DNA from: Histidinibacterium aquaticum
GTDB lineage: Bacteria; Pseudomonadota; Alphaproteobacteria; Rhodobacterales; Rhodobacteraceae
DNA length: 64,000 nucleotides
Direction of reading: 5' to 3'
Assembly: GCF_008710275.1 (NCBI RefSeq)
Contig: NZ_VYQE01000006.1
Span: 62,001-126,000, forward strand
Shown: one piece after another, positions 34,899-42,790 of the stretch
How positions within the stretch are numbered: the first letter of the stretch is position 1
Layout: each line of letters opens with the position of its first letter
Notes under the pieces: model-generated
What the model was told of the DNA's origin: nothing
Databases searched by the model: none
What the model saw: only the letters and a program-made list of their open reading frames with translations
Made by a program: the position numbers and the translations under genes

Positions 34899-37577
34899 TC
34901 ACTCCGCCGCCAGCGCCCGCGCCTCGGGGAGGGTCACCCGGAAGGCCGCGCCGCCCTGCCCCGGCTGGTAGCTGATCGCTCCGCCGAGCCGCTCCATGAT
35001 CTCGCGGCAGATGGCGAGACCCAGCCCCGCGCCGCCCGCCTTGCCGTCGTCGCCGAGGCGCGAGAACTTCTCGAAGATCACCTCGCGGCTTTCCAGCGCG
35101 ATGCCCTCGCCGTTGTCGATCACGTCGACCACGTCGCGGCCGCCGATCCGCCGCACCTCGATCCGCAGCTCAGGGTCCTCCGCGCCGCAATACTTCCGCG
35201 CGTTGGTGATCAGGTTGATGAAGACCTGGGCCAACCGGTCGAGATCGGTCTCCAGCAGCACGGCCTCGCTCGCCCGGTCCCGCCGGATCCGCATGGTTTC
35301 GCCGACACCCGCCGCCGAAATCGCGCGGTCCAGCAGGTCCGAGAGCATCCCCTCCTGCCGGTTGAGCGTCACGTTGCCGTTCTCCAGCACCGAGAGGTCC
35401 AGCAAGTCATCGAGGAGCCGGGTCAGCCGCACCGCCTCGTCGTGGATGATCCCGGCGAATTTCTCCTGGCCCGCCGCGTCCATCTCCCCGTCGCGCAGGA
35501 TCTCCGAGAAGGCGCGGATCGAGGTCATGGGCGTGCGCAACTCGTGACTGATTTGGCTGAGAAAGGCGTCCTTCTGGATCGAGAGCTGGGTGAGCTTGGC
35601 ATTGGCCTCGCGCAGGGCGCGGGCCGTGCGCTCCTGCTCCCGGCTCTTGAGCTCCAGCTTGTGGGAATACTCCATGATCTGCGCGGTCTCGTCGGCCACG
35701 GCGATCAGGTCCTCCACCGAGACCGTCACGCCCTCCGTGATCTGCCCGATCATCGCATGGGCCGTCGCCGCGCCGACCGAGCCCGCCAGCTCGCGCTCGA
35801 TGAAGTCCACGAAATCCGGCGTCACGTCCGGCAGGTAGCCGGTCTTGCCCTGCCGCCGGGCCTCGGAAGAGAAGATCGTCTGCGCCTCGACCGGCCCGAG
35901 GATCCGCTGCGCCATGATCAGCAGGTCCTCCGCACCCGCCGCCTGCCGCGACCATGTCCGGGGGCCGGCGGAATGCTCGAAGACGTTGACGATCTGCGCG
36001 CCCTGCAGCCGCTCCAGCGGCGTCGGGAAGCTCACCACGGAGACCATGAAGAAGACGAAGGTATTGAGCAGCATCGACCACAGAAGCGTATGCACCACCG
36101 GGTCGAGCCCCTCGATCCCGAAGAGCGCATAGGGTCGCAGCCATTCCATCCCCCAGGGCCCCTCCGCCAGGACCCGCGCGGAGATCACCCCGCTCTCGCC
36201 GAAGCTGGGCAGGAAGAGCGTCCAGGCCCAGAGCCCGAACCCCGCGATCAGCCCCGTCGCCGCCCCGCGCCGCGTCGCGCCCCGCCAGAAGATGCCGCCC
36301 AGCATCGCGGGCAGGATCTGCACCACCCCGCAGAAGGAGATGAGCCCGATGGCCGCCAGCGCCCCGCCCCCCGACAGCCGGAAGTACAGATACCCCAGCG
36401 CCAGCACGCCCACGATCGAGGCCCGGCGCGAGGTCAGCACCACCGAGCGCACGTCGCCCGAGACCATCGCCCCCTCCGACCGGGTCGAGAGCCAGGCCGG
36501 CACCACGATGTGGTTCGACACCATGGTCGCCAGCGCGATGGTCGCCACGATGACCATGGAGGTCGCCGAGGAGAGCCCGCCCAGGAACGACAGCATCGCC
36601 AGCGACTCCCGCCCCTGGCTCAGCGGCAGCGTCAGCACGAAGAGGTCGGGGTTCGCCCCCTCGGGCAGCAGGTCGAGCCCCACCACCGCGATCGGCACGA
36701 CGAAGAGGCTCATGAGCATGAGGTAGAGCGGGAAGGCCCAGCTCGCGGTCCCGAGGTGCCGCTCGTCCGAGTTCTCCACCACCAGCACCTGGAACATCCG
36801 CGGCAGGCAGAGCAGCGCCGCGGCGGAGAGGAACGTGAGCCCCGCCCAGCGGCCGCCGGGCTGGTCCCACTCCGAGATCGGCGAGGCGTCGATCTGCGCC
36901 AGCATCGGCCCGATGCCCCCCGCCAGCTGCCACACGACGAAGACGCCCACCGCCAGCAGCGCCCCGAGCTTGACCACCGCCTCCACGGCGATCGCCATGA
37001 CGATGCCGTGGTGCCGCTCGTTCGCGTCGAGGTTCCGCGTCCCGAAGAGGATGGTGAAGACGGCGAGCCCCGCCGCCACCCAGAGCCCCGCGCCCCAGAG
37101 CTCGGCCTCGCCCCACTGCCGGCCCGCCGCCTCGGCGAAGACCGAGAAGGACAGCGTCACCGACTGCAGCTGCAGCGCGATGTAGGGCGTGGTCCCGATC
37201 ACCGCGATCAGCGTGACGATCACGCCGAGCTGCGTGGACTTGCCGTAGCGCGAGGAGATGAGGTCGGCGATCGAGGTGATCCGCTGGCTCCGGCCGATCC
37301 GCACCAGCTTGCGCAGGATCCACCACCAGCCGACCATGACGATAGTGGGGCCGAGGTAGATCGTCAGGTACTCCAGGCCCGAGCGCGCGGCGTAGCCCAC
37401 CGCGCCGTAGAAGGTCCAGGCGGTGCAGTAGATCGACAGCGACAGCGTGTAGATCGCCGAGGAGCGCAGCCAGCTGTCGTGGCCCGAGGCCGCCCGCCGC
37501 TCCGCGAGGAAGGCCACGGCGAAGAGGAAGGCGACGTAGCCCAGGGCCACGGCGACCAGCAGGTTGAAGGAGATCAC
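34899..37577 (-). CDS. Sensor histidine kinase fused to a sodium/solute symporter domain (CbrA-like)
   Basis: This is an 892-residue protein. Residues 1 to about 490 hold 12-13 membrane helices of the SSS (solute:sodium symporter) fold (W-T-F-Y-G-A-V-G-Y-A-A-R-S-G; F-L-G-G-L-S-S-A-T-S-M-V-I-V). A linker follows, with coiled coil at about 635-670. The kinase core has the H-box S-Q-I-S-H-E-L-R-T-P with H678, N-box N-L-I-T-N-A-R-K-Y, and G-boxes D-N-G-E-G-I and G-G-A-G-L-G-L. It starts with GTG after GGAGGAGG and overlaps the small membrane protein gene by four bases. The receiver encoded first in this operon is the probable partner. Transported or sensed ligand unknown. Confidence 0.92.
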   Translation of the reverse strand: MISFNLLVAVALGYVAFLFAVAFLAERRAASGHDSWLRSSAIYTLSLSIYCTAWTFYGAVGYAARSGLEYLTIYLGPTIVMVGWWWILRKLVRIGRSQRITSIADLISSRYGKSTQLGVIVTLIAVIGTTPYIALQLQSVTLSFSVFAEAAGRQWGEAELWGAGLWVAAGLAVFTILFGTRNLDANERHHGIVMAIAVEAVVKLGALLAVGVFVVWQLAGGIGPMLAQIDASPISEWDQPGGRWAGLTFLSAAALLCLPRMFQVLVVENSDERHLGTASWAFPLYLMLMSLFVVPIAVVGLDLLPEGANPDLFVLTLPLSQGRESLAMLSFLGGLSSATSMVIVATIALATMVSNHIVVPAWLSTRSEGAMVSGDVRSVVLTSRRASIVGVLALGYLYFRLSGGGALAAIGLISFCGVVQILPAMLGGIFWRGATRRGAATGLIAGFGLWAWTLFLPSFGESGVISARVLAEGPWGMEWLRPYALFGIEGLDPVVHTLLWSMLLNTFVFFMVSVVSFPTPLERLQGAQIVNVFEHSAGPRTWSRQAAGAEDLLIMAQRILGPVEAQTIFSSEARRQGKTGYLPDVTPDFVDFIERELAGSVGAATAHAMIGQITEGVTVSVEDLIAVADETAQIMEYSHKLELKSREQERTARALREANAKLTQLSIQKDAFLSQISHELRTPMTSIRAFSEILRDGEMDAAGQEKFAGIIHDEAVRLTRLLDDLLDLSVLENGNVTLNRQEGMLSDLLDRAISAAGVGETMRIRRDRASEAVLLETDLDRLAQVFINLITNARKYCGAEDPELRIEVRRIGGRDVVDVIDNGEGIALESREVIFEKFSRLGDDGKAGGAGLGLAICREIMERLGGAISYQPGQGGAAFRVTLPEARALAAE

Positions 37578-37852
37578 CGCCCCTCCTCCGGGCGCTCCGC
37601 CTCTCCGGTCTCGTCCGCCTGCGGCCGGACCAGCCGCGAGAGCACGGCGGCCACGGCGATCAGCACCGCCCAGAGGCCGAAGAGGTAGACCAGCACGCCC
37701 GCGGTCGAGGCGCCCTCCGAGCCGGAGTTCAGCAGCGGCAGCAGGATCAGCACCGCGCCGAAGAGCGGCAGCATCCGCGCGGCGTCCCGCAGGCGCCGGC
37801 GGCGGAACGAGGCCGAGGCGAGGAAGATGCTCTGCCCCGTGGGCCCTCTCAT
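37574..37852 (-). CDS. Small two-helix membrane protein in the CbrA-like operon
   Basis: This 92-residue protein has a basic N-terminus (F-R-R-R-R-L-R-D-A-A-R), two hydrophobic helices (about residues 27-43 and 50-72) and a charged tail. It overlaps the receiver gene upstream by four bases and the kinase gene downstream by four bases. It is therefore translated in step with both and probably belongs to the signalling complex. The function is unknown; I do not recognise a named family. Confidence 0.78.
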   Translation of the reverse strand: MRGPTGQSIFLASASFRRRRLRDAARMLPLFGAVLILLPLLNSGSEGASTAGVLVYLFGLWAVLIAVAAVLSRLVRPQADETGEAERPEEGR

Positions 37853-38217
37853 GCCTCGCTGAGCTCCCGGACCTGGGTCAGCACCTCGGCGTTCGAGAAG
37901 GGCTTGGTCATGAAATGCGTGACCCCCAGCCGCTCGGCGAGCTCGCGGTCCTTGGTCTGCCCCCGCGCGGTGAGCATCAGGACGGGCAGCCCCGAGAGCC
38001 CCTCCGTCTGGCGCAGCTCCTGCAGGATGTCGAAGCCCGAGCGCCCCGGCAGCATGACGTCGAGGATCACCACGTCGGGCGGATGGGCCTTGAGCTTGTC
38101 CATGGCCGTGGCGCCGTCGGCGTGCGTGTGCACGGTCCAGCCGTCGCGGCTCAGGATGAAGCTGATGGCCTCGATGATGTTCGGCTCGTCCTCGATGACG
38201 AGCACGCGCTTGCCCAT
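37849..38217 (-). CDS. Receiver-only response regulator, first gene of the CbrA-like operon
   Basis: This 122-residue CheY-like protein has the full receiver set: D10-E11, acceptor D53 (V-I-L-D-V-M-L-P-G), Thr at L-T-A, and K105 (M-T-K-P-F). There is no DNA-binding domain, unlike CbrB or NtrC, so output must pass through another protein. The start at 38217 has GGGGGAGG about 8 bases upstream. It leads the operon receiver, small membrane protein, SSS-kinase. The AT-rich SIR2 islet starts about 100 bases upstream of it. Confidence 0.9.
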   Translation of the reverse strand: MGKRVLVIEDEPNIIEAISFILSRDGWTVHTHADGATAMDKLKAHPPDVVILDVMLPGRSGFDILQELRQTEGLSGLPVLMLTARGQTKDRELAERLGVTHFMTKPFSNAEVLTQVRELSEA

Positions 38218-38473
38218 CCCCAACCTCCCCCTGGGTCTGGCCGGTGGGAGCGTGCCCCGCCGGATGAGGATGTTATCGGGCCAAGTGAGGGGGGATGTCA
38301 AAGTGGTTGGGTGTCAGTGATCCAGAGGCAAGCCCGAGTATGACCGGCAACCGACCGAGCAGCCTCCAGATTAGAGATTATGCAAGCTTCGAGGCTGTCT
38401 ATGCTACACACCCATGTTCCAGCTCTGAGGAGGCCGATATCGATCCAAGTCACCATCCAAATACGGCCCGTTT

Positions 38474-39775
38474 TCAGCCAAGAGACACGATCCTCTTCGC
38501 ATCAGGATCGTCTGATTTTTCAAGAATGAAATCTCGTATCATGCTACGATTCGATGCGCGCACATTCTTCCAACCAGCTTCCCAACGCTTGTACGCATGC
38601 CATGAGTAACCTAACTGCTTTTGCTTGCTCATATGCTCCATAGAGAATTTGACAACTTGAAGATAAGGCGCCTCAAGAGAGCGCTCTCGAATTTCAATCA
38701 ATGCGCCAACATTTACCAGCCATGCTGCAAGATGCTCGTATTGCTCCCAAGCACCCGACTCACCACATAGCCCCTTCTTTCTTTCCAAAATGTCCCCAAA
38801 CATTCTCACGACGTCTCTGCTCTCCAGGCTAATCCCCTGAGCGCCTAGAGCAGATACAATTTCCGAGAAAGAGTCTTCCATCTTAAGGAAGCTATTTTTA
38901 AACATCTTATCGTCGTGCAATACTTTATTTAGACTCCTGATCGATCTATCTAGGACCATTTCCGCCCTCGGAAGTTGTCGATTAAGCTCCCCAAAGAATT
39001 CCTCGACCTCAGTATTGTCAATGACCCTGATACCGTAGCAAGCTGAATAGTAATCTCGGAGAGGCTGATCAATTTGGCTACGTGAGACAAAGAAGATACT
39101 GCTACCAACGAAATGCTCTCGCATGAAGCCGCTATGGTCGCTAAGAATAGTCTTCAAGTTTGTATCGCCCAAAGAATAACCTAGTACAACGACAGTGTTC
39201 TCGTGAAGCACCGTGCTCAACTTCCTCGAGAAATACGTCTCTGATGTCATGAAGTTGAAATAGTCATCTGCCGTAATAACCATGCGAGGCGGATGGTCAA
39301 TAGATCCGTGAACATGAAAAACCTTCACTCGGCTGTTGGACTTCGGTACAGGCATACCGGGCCCGAGCGATTGGCAATCAGAACCTACAAGTTGCTCGGA
39401 CAGCTTATCGTAGTTCGTGGTTACAATACGAAAACTTCTTTCCGAGAAAAACTCAGACACACTATCTGGTATTTCGGTTGGTTCGATTTCCCCAATTTCC
39501 TCCGAGACGATCTCGTGAATATCCTTAGACTGACCCAGAAGATCCACTCCAATTATCTGAGCAGCTTCTTCAAGCTGAAGTGGATTCGGACTATCTTCAG
39601 GAAACAATGAATCTTTCAGATCTGGATTTTGAACGTGGTTGTCACATACTGATTCGAGGAGTTCTTGCCAGCCGGGGACTTCGCCTTTCGTTAGCGCCTT
39701 TGAAAAACCGGTACCCGTAAAGAGGCAGAGTCGTTTCGAAGCCGCCGCATATGCAATCTCAAAATATTCACTCAC
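38474..39775 (-). CDS. SIR2-like NADase-type protein, probable defence effector
   Basis: This is a 433-residue protein. The N-terminal SIR2-like (SIR2_2 type) domain spans about residues 10-270: nucleotide loop G-T-G-F-S (21-25), T-T-N-Y-D (119-123, with N121 and D123), the catalytic-His region F-H-V-H-G-S (153-158, probably H156) and the C-terminal G-Y-S-L-G-D (199-204). No zinc-binding Cys tetrad of deacetylase sirtuins is seen. Residues 275-433 are helical with no recognised fold (not SLOG, not APAZ). In other systems such domains deplete NAD+ during phage infection. The GTG start (V-S-E-Y-F) with AAGGGA upstream is preferred over a TTG 15 codons earlier. Codon use is AT-rich, suggesting transfer. 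Confidence 0.82.
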   Translation of the reverse strand: MSEYFEIAYAAASKRLCLFTGTGFSKALTKGEVPGWQELLESVCDNHVQNPDLKDSLFPEDSPNPLQLEEAAQIIGVDLLGQSKDIHEIVSEEIGEIEPTEIPDSVSEFFSERSFRIVTTNYDKLSEQLVGSDCQSLGPGMPVPKSNSRVKVFHVHGSIDHPPRMVITADDYFNFMTSETYFSRKLSTVLHENTVVVLGYSLGDTNLKTILSDHSGFMREHFVGSSIFFVSRSQIDQPLRDYYSACYGIRVIDNTEVEEFFGELNRQLPRAEMVLDRSIRSLNKVLHDDKMFKNSFLKMEDSFSEIVSALGAQGISLESRDVVRMFGDILERKKGLCGESGAWEQYEHLAAWLVNVGALIEIRERSLEAPYLQVVKFSMEHMSKQKQLGYSWHAYKRWEAGWKNVRASNRSMIRDFILEKSDDPDAKRIVSLG

Positions 39776-39837
39776 TCTTCCGGTTCCCTTCACCGTACCC
39801 CAAACTGATGCACATACCAAAGTGCAATTTGCGCAGG

Positions 39838-40026
39838 CTACAGAAGACCATGCAGGCAGACAAGCTTTCCTAAGGTTCTGCAGCTGACCTCAATGCCGAG
39901 CTCCGCCATCACCTGTATAGATCTGAGAGAAGCCTCAATCCAAGAGAGATGATCGCCCCACGTGAGGAAAACGATCTCACTATTGCCGTCGCCTGACTCG
40001 ACAGTAGAGAGGCCTCGAAATGCCAT
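39838..40026 (-). CDS. 62-codon ORF upstream of the SIR2-like gene, unknown
   Basis: This ORF shares the AT-rich composition of the SIR2 gene and lies 62 bases ahead of it on the same strand. The peptide (M-A-F-R-G-L-S-T-V-E-S-G-D-G-N-S-E-I-V-F-L-T-W-G-D-H and on) has no signal peptide, membrane helix or recognised motif. The ribosome site is poor (AGAGGGGG is about 14 bases upstream). It may be a small partner or regulator, the remnant of a larger gene, or chance. Confidence 0.35.
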   Translation of the reverse strand: MAFRGLSTVESGDGNSEIVFLTWGDHLSWIEASLRSIQVMAELGIEVSCRTLGKLVCLHGLL

Positions 40027-40157
40027 GGCCTGGTGTGTGACCCCCTCTCGTCCATAGCTATTGAGAAGTTCAGAACTCGTCTCAGATGATCCTCGTTAAA
40101 TGGTTAACAAAAACCTTGTTAACCACGATTCCCCATCTATCCCAACGACTTACCACC

Positions 40158-40175
40158 CTGTCCAACCTTGGACAG
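40158..40175. repeat. GTCCAA-N2-TTGGAC palindrome, copy 1
   Basis: CTGTCCAACCTTGGACAG has 8-base arms around CC. It lies 98 bases after the stop of the molybdopterin oxidoreductase gene and marks the right edge of the AT-rich islet. It is closely related to the palindrome at 44056-44073 and to the one at 53532-53553. Confidence 0.75.
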
Positions 40176-40272
40176 CCTCGGGACCCCACCCCGGCGAGGA
40201 GGGAGGGCTCTCTCCGGGCGGGTCACTCCCGGCGGGGCCGGGTCCGGGGGCGGAGGCTCCGGCCGCCCGCTC

Positions 40273-42567
40273 TCACCTCCGCAGGACGACCGGCGTGCCC
40301 TTGTAGGCCGGCGTCCCCGACCGGGTCTCGCAGTAGTCCACCGGCACCAGCGGGTTCAGCTCCGGGTAGTACCCGGCCACGCAGCCCGCCGGCAGGTCGA
40401 AGGGCGTCACCGCCAGCCCCCGCACGACCCGCTCCACCCCGTCCTCGACCGCGCAGGCCAGGTCCACCCGCTGCCCCTCCGAGAGCCCCCGCCGCGCCAT
40501 CTCGTCGGGGTTGATCAGCACCACGTCCCGCGCCCCCGACAGTCCCCGCAGCCGGTCCTCGTAGCCGTAGATCGTCGTGTTGAACTGGTCGTTCGACCGC
40601 AGCGTGACCAGCGTCATCTGCCCCTCCCCCGGCCGCGCCCCCAGCGCGCTGATCCCCGAGGGCGCCGTGAACCAGGCCCGCCCGCCCTCGGTCTGCCAGT
40701 CCCGCTCCCGCGCCGGGTTGCCCCGGTAGAAGCCCCCCGGCTCGAACATCCGCGCGTTGAAGTCCCGGAAGTCCCCCGGGTAGACCGCCTCGATCAGGTC
40801 CCGCACCAGCCCGTAGTCCCCCGTCCAGTCGTCCCAGGCGAGCTTCGGGTTCGGCTCCAGCACCGCCTTCGCCAGCCCGCCCACGATCGCCACCTCCGAC
40901 AGCAGGTGCTCCGAGGCCGGTGTCGCCGCGCCGACCGACCCGTGGATGTGACTGAGCGAGTCCTCGATGGTCACCGCCTGCCGCCCCGTCGCCTGCATGT
41001 CCTCGTCCAGCCGCCCCAGGCAGGGCAGGATGTAGGAGGCCCTGCCCGGCGTGAGGTGCGACCGGTTCAGCTTGGTCGCGATGTAGACCGTGAGGTCCAG
41101 CGCCCCCCAGGCCCCCTCCATCCGCGCGCTGTCCGGCAGCGCCCGCACGAGGTTGCCGCCCAGGAGGATCATCGCCTTCGCCCGCCCCTCCAGGATCGCC
41201 TGCGAGGCATGGACCGCGTTCATCCCCTCCTCGCGCGGGCAGGTGATGCCGAAGAGCTCCTCCAGCTTGTCCAGCGGCACGAGCCCGGGCTTCTCCGCGA
41301 CGCCCACCGTCCGCTGCCCCTGCACGTTGGAGTGTCCCCGCACCGGGCTGATCCCCGCCCCCGACCGGCCGATGTTGCCCCGCAGGAGCAGCAGGTTCAC
41401 CAGCATCCCGAGGTTGTCGAAGCCGCCCACGTGCTGCGTCAGCCCCATGCCGTAGATCGCGATGACCTTCTTCGCGCCGAGGTAGACCTCCGCCGCCGTG
41501 GTGATCATCTCGCGGTCGAGGCCCGAGGCCTCCTCGATGTCCTCCCAGCTCATGGCCGAGACGGTCGCCGCCATCTCCTCGAACCCCGCCGTCTCCGCGT
41601 CGATGAAGTCCTGGTCCAGTACGGTTCCGGGCGCCTCGGCCTCGGCCTCCAGGACCAGCTTGATCATCCCGGCCAGGACCGCCACGTCGCCGCCGGGACG
41701 GACCTGGAAGTAGTGCTCCGAGATCCGGGTCCCCGACCCCGTCGCCATGGCGGAGAGGTGCTGCGGGTCAACGAACTCGACCAGCCCCCGCTCGCGCACC
41801 GGGTTGAAGGTCACGATCCGGCAGCCCCGGTCCACCGCGTTCTTCAGCGTCCGCATGAACCGCGGGCTGTTCGTCCCGGTGTTCTGCCCGAAGAACAGGA
41901 TGGCGTCGCAGTCCTCGAAGTCCGGCAGGACGCAGGTGCCCACCGGCGATCCGATGAGCTGCTTGAGGCCGACGCTCGTCGTCTCGTGGCACATGTTGGA
42001 GGACTGCGGCAGGTTGTTGTGCCCGTAGGCCCGGGCAAAGAGCTGGTAGAGAAAGGCCGCCTCGAGGCCCGCATGGCCGGAGGAGTAGAAGACGGAGTCC
42101 GCCGGGTCTATCGACTTAAGCTCGGCCCCGATCCCGGCGAAGGCCTCCTCCCAGGACACGGCGACGTAGGTATCGCTTTCGGGATCGTACCGCATGGGAT
42201 GGGTCAGCCGCCCGAGCTGCTCGAGGTCGTGGTCGGGCCAGCTGCGGAGCTCCTCCAGGCTGTGCGCTGCGAGGACCTCCGGGGTGCAACGCGCCCGGGT
42301 CAGTTCCCAGATCGTCGCCTTGGCGCCGTTCTCGCAGAATTCGACGGTCTCGTGGTTGGCGGGCTTCGCCCAGGCGCAGCCGGTACACATCACGCCCCCG
42401 GGCTTGTTCTGCCGCCAGAGCGCCTTGAGGGCGTCGCTCGAGACCTGCGTGTGGCGGGCGACCGAGGCGATGCCCTTTAGCGACCCCCAGCCGCCTGCCG
42501 GAGCGTCGTATCGCGGGACCTGCGGGTCCGGTTGGCCGGGGCGGTGGGTCGGATCGTCCTGGGACAT
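40273..42567 (-). CDS. FdhF/YdeP-family molybdopterin oxidoreductase
   Basis: This 764-residue protein belongs to the family of formate-dehydrogenase-like alpha subunits that includes E. coli YdeP. Near the N-terminus only C61-T-G-C64-A-W is present; the four-Cys [4Fe-4S] ligand set of true FdhF (C-x2-C-x3-C-x~26-C) is incomplete. N-M-C-H-E-T-T-S-V-G-L (family cofactor region), G-Q-N-T-G-T-N-S-P-R and R-G-H-S-N-V-Q-G-Q-R-T-V-G follow. The C-terminal molydopterin-dinucleotide domain ends with N-P-L-V-P-V-D-Y. No electron-transfer subunit or FdhD gene is adjacent. The ATG at 42567 follows AGGGAGCC. Substrate unknown. Confidence 0.9.
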   Translation of the reverse strand: MSQDDPTHRPGQPDPQVPRYDAPAGGWGSLKGIASVARHTQVSSDALKALWRQNKPGGVMCTGCAWAKPANHETVEFCENGAKATIWELTRARCTPEVLAAHSLEELRSWPDHDLEQLGRLTHPMRYDPESDTYVAVSWEEAFAGIGAELKSIDPADSVFYSSGHAGLEAAFLYQLFARAYGHNNLPQSSNMCHETTSVGLKQLIGSPVGTCVLPDFEDCDAILFFGQNTGTNSPRFMRTLKNAVDRGCRIVTFNPVRERGLVEFVDPQHLSAMATGSGTRISEHYFQVRPGGDVAVLAGMIKLVLEAEAEAPGTVLDQDFIDAETAGFEEMAATVSAMSWEDIEEASGLDREMITTAAEVYLGAKKVIAIYGMGLTQHVGGFDNLGMLVNLLLLRGNIGRSGAGISPVRGHSNVQGQRTVGVAEKPGLVPLDKLEELFGITCPREEGMNAVHASQAILEGRAKAMILLGGNLVRALPDSARMEGAWGALDLTVYIATKLNRSHLTPGRASYILPCLGRLDEDMQATGRQAVTIEDSLSHIHGSVGAATPASEHLLSEVAIVGGLAKAVLEPNPKLAWDDWTGDYGLVRDLIEAVYPGDFRDFNARMFEPGGFYRGNPARERDWQTEGGRAWFTAPSGISALGARPGEGQMTLVTLRSNDQFNTTIYGYEDRLRGLSGARDVVLINPDEMARRGLSEGQRVDLACAVEDGVERVVRGLAVTPFDLPAGCVAGYYPELNPLVPVDYCETRSGTPAYKGTPVVLRR

Positions 42568-42790
42568 GTGTCGGCTCCCTGGTCTCTGGGGCGGCACCGG
42601 AACCGGCGCGCTACCCGAACACCTAGCCCGCACCGGGTCCGCGCACAGAAACGGGCCCGCAACTCATGAGCCCGGCTCATCACCGTTTGCGGGGCCGACG
42701 TCTCGCTTGCGCCTTTCCCGGCTGGTAGGTCCGGTGGCAGGAGAGGAGACGCGGCATGAGAACGACTCCGGCGCGGGCCAACACCGCCCG

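Larger units (their letters stand above)
38318..40150. other. AT-richer accessory islet carrying the SIR2-like gene
   Basis: Base composition changes abruptly near 38.3 kb and returns to the high-GC background near 40.15 kb. The codon third positions inside are mixed instead of nearly all G/C. The islet holds the SIR2-like gene, a 62-codon ORF and spacer. It sits between a housekeeping-type signalling operon and a molybdopterin oxidoreductase gene. No integrase, transposase, tRNA or terminal repeats are seen, so the means of acquisition is unknown. The right-hand edge adjoins the palindrome at 40158-40175. Confidence 0.8.

Noticed and set aside
38318-40150. Prophage or integrative element at the SIR2 islet
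   Set aside because: No integrase, transposase, tRNA target or flanking direct repeats were found; only composition points to transfer.
40280-42560. 770-codon open frame on the plus strand across the FdhF-like gene
   Set aside because: Its composition is Arg/Pro/His-rich low complexity typical of an antisense frame in high-GC DNA; the minus-strand protein has clear family motifs.
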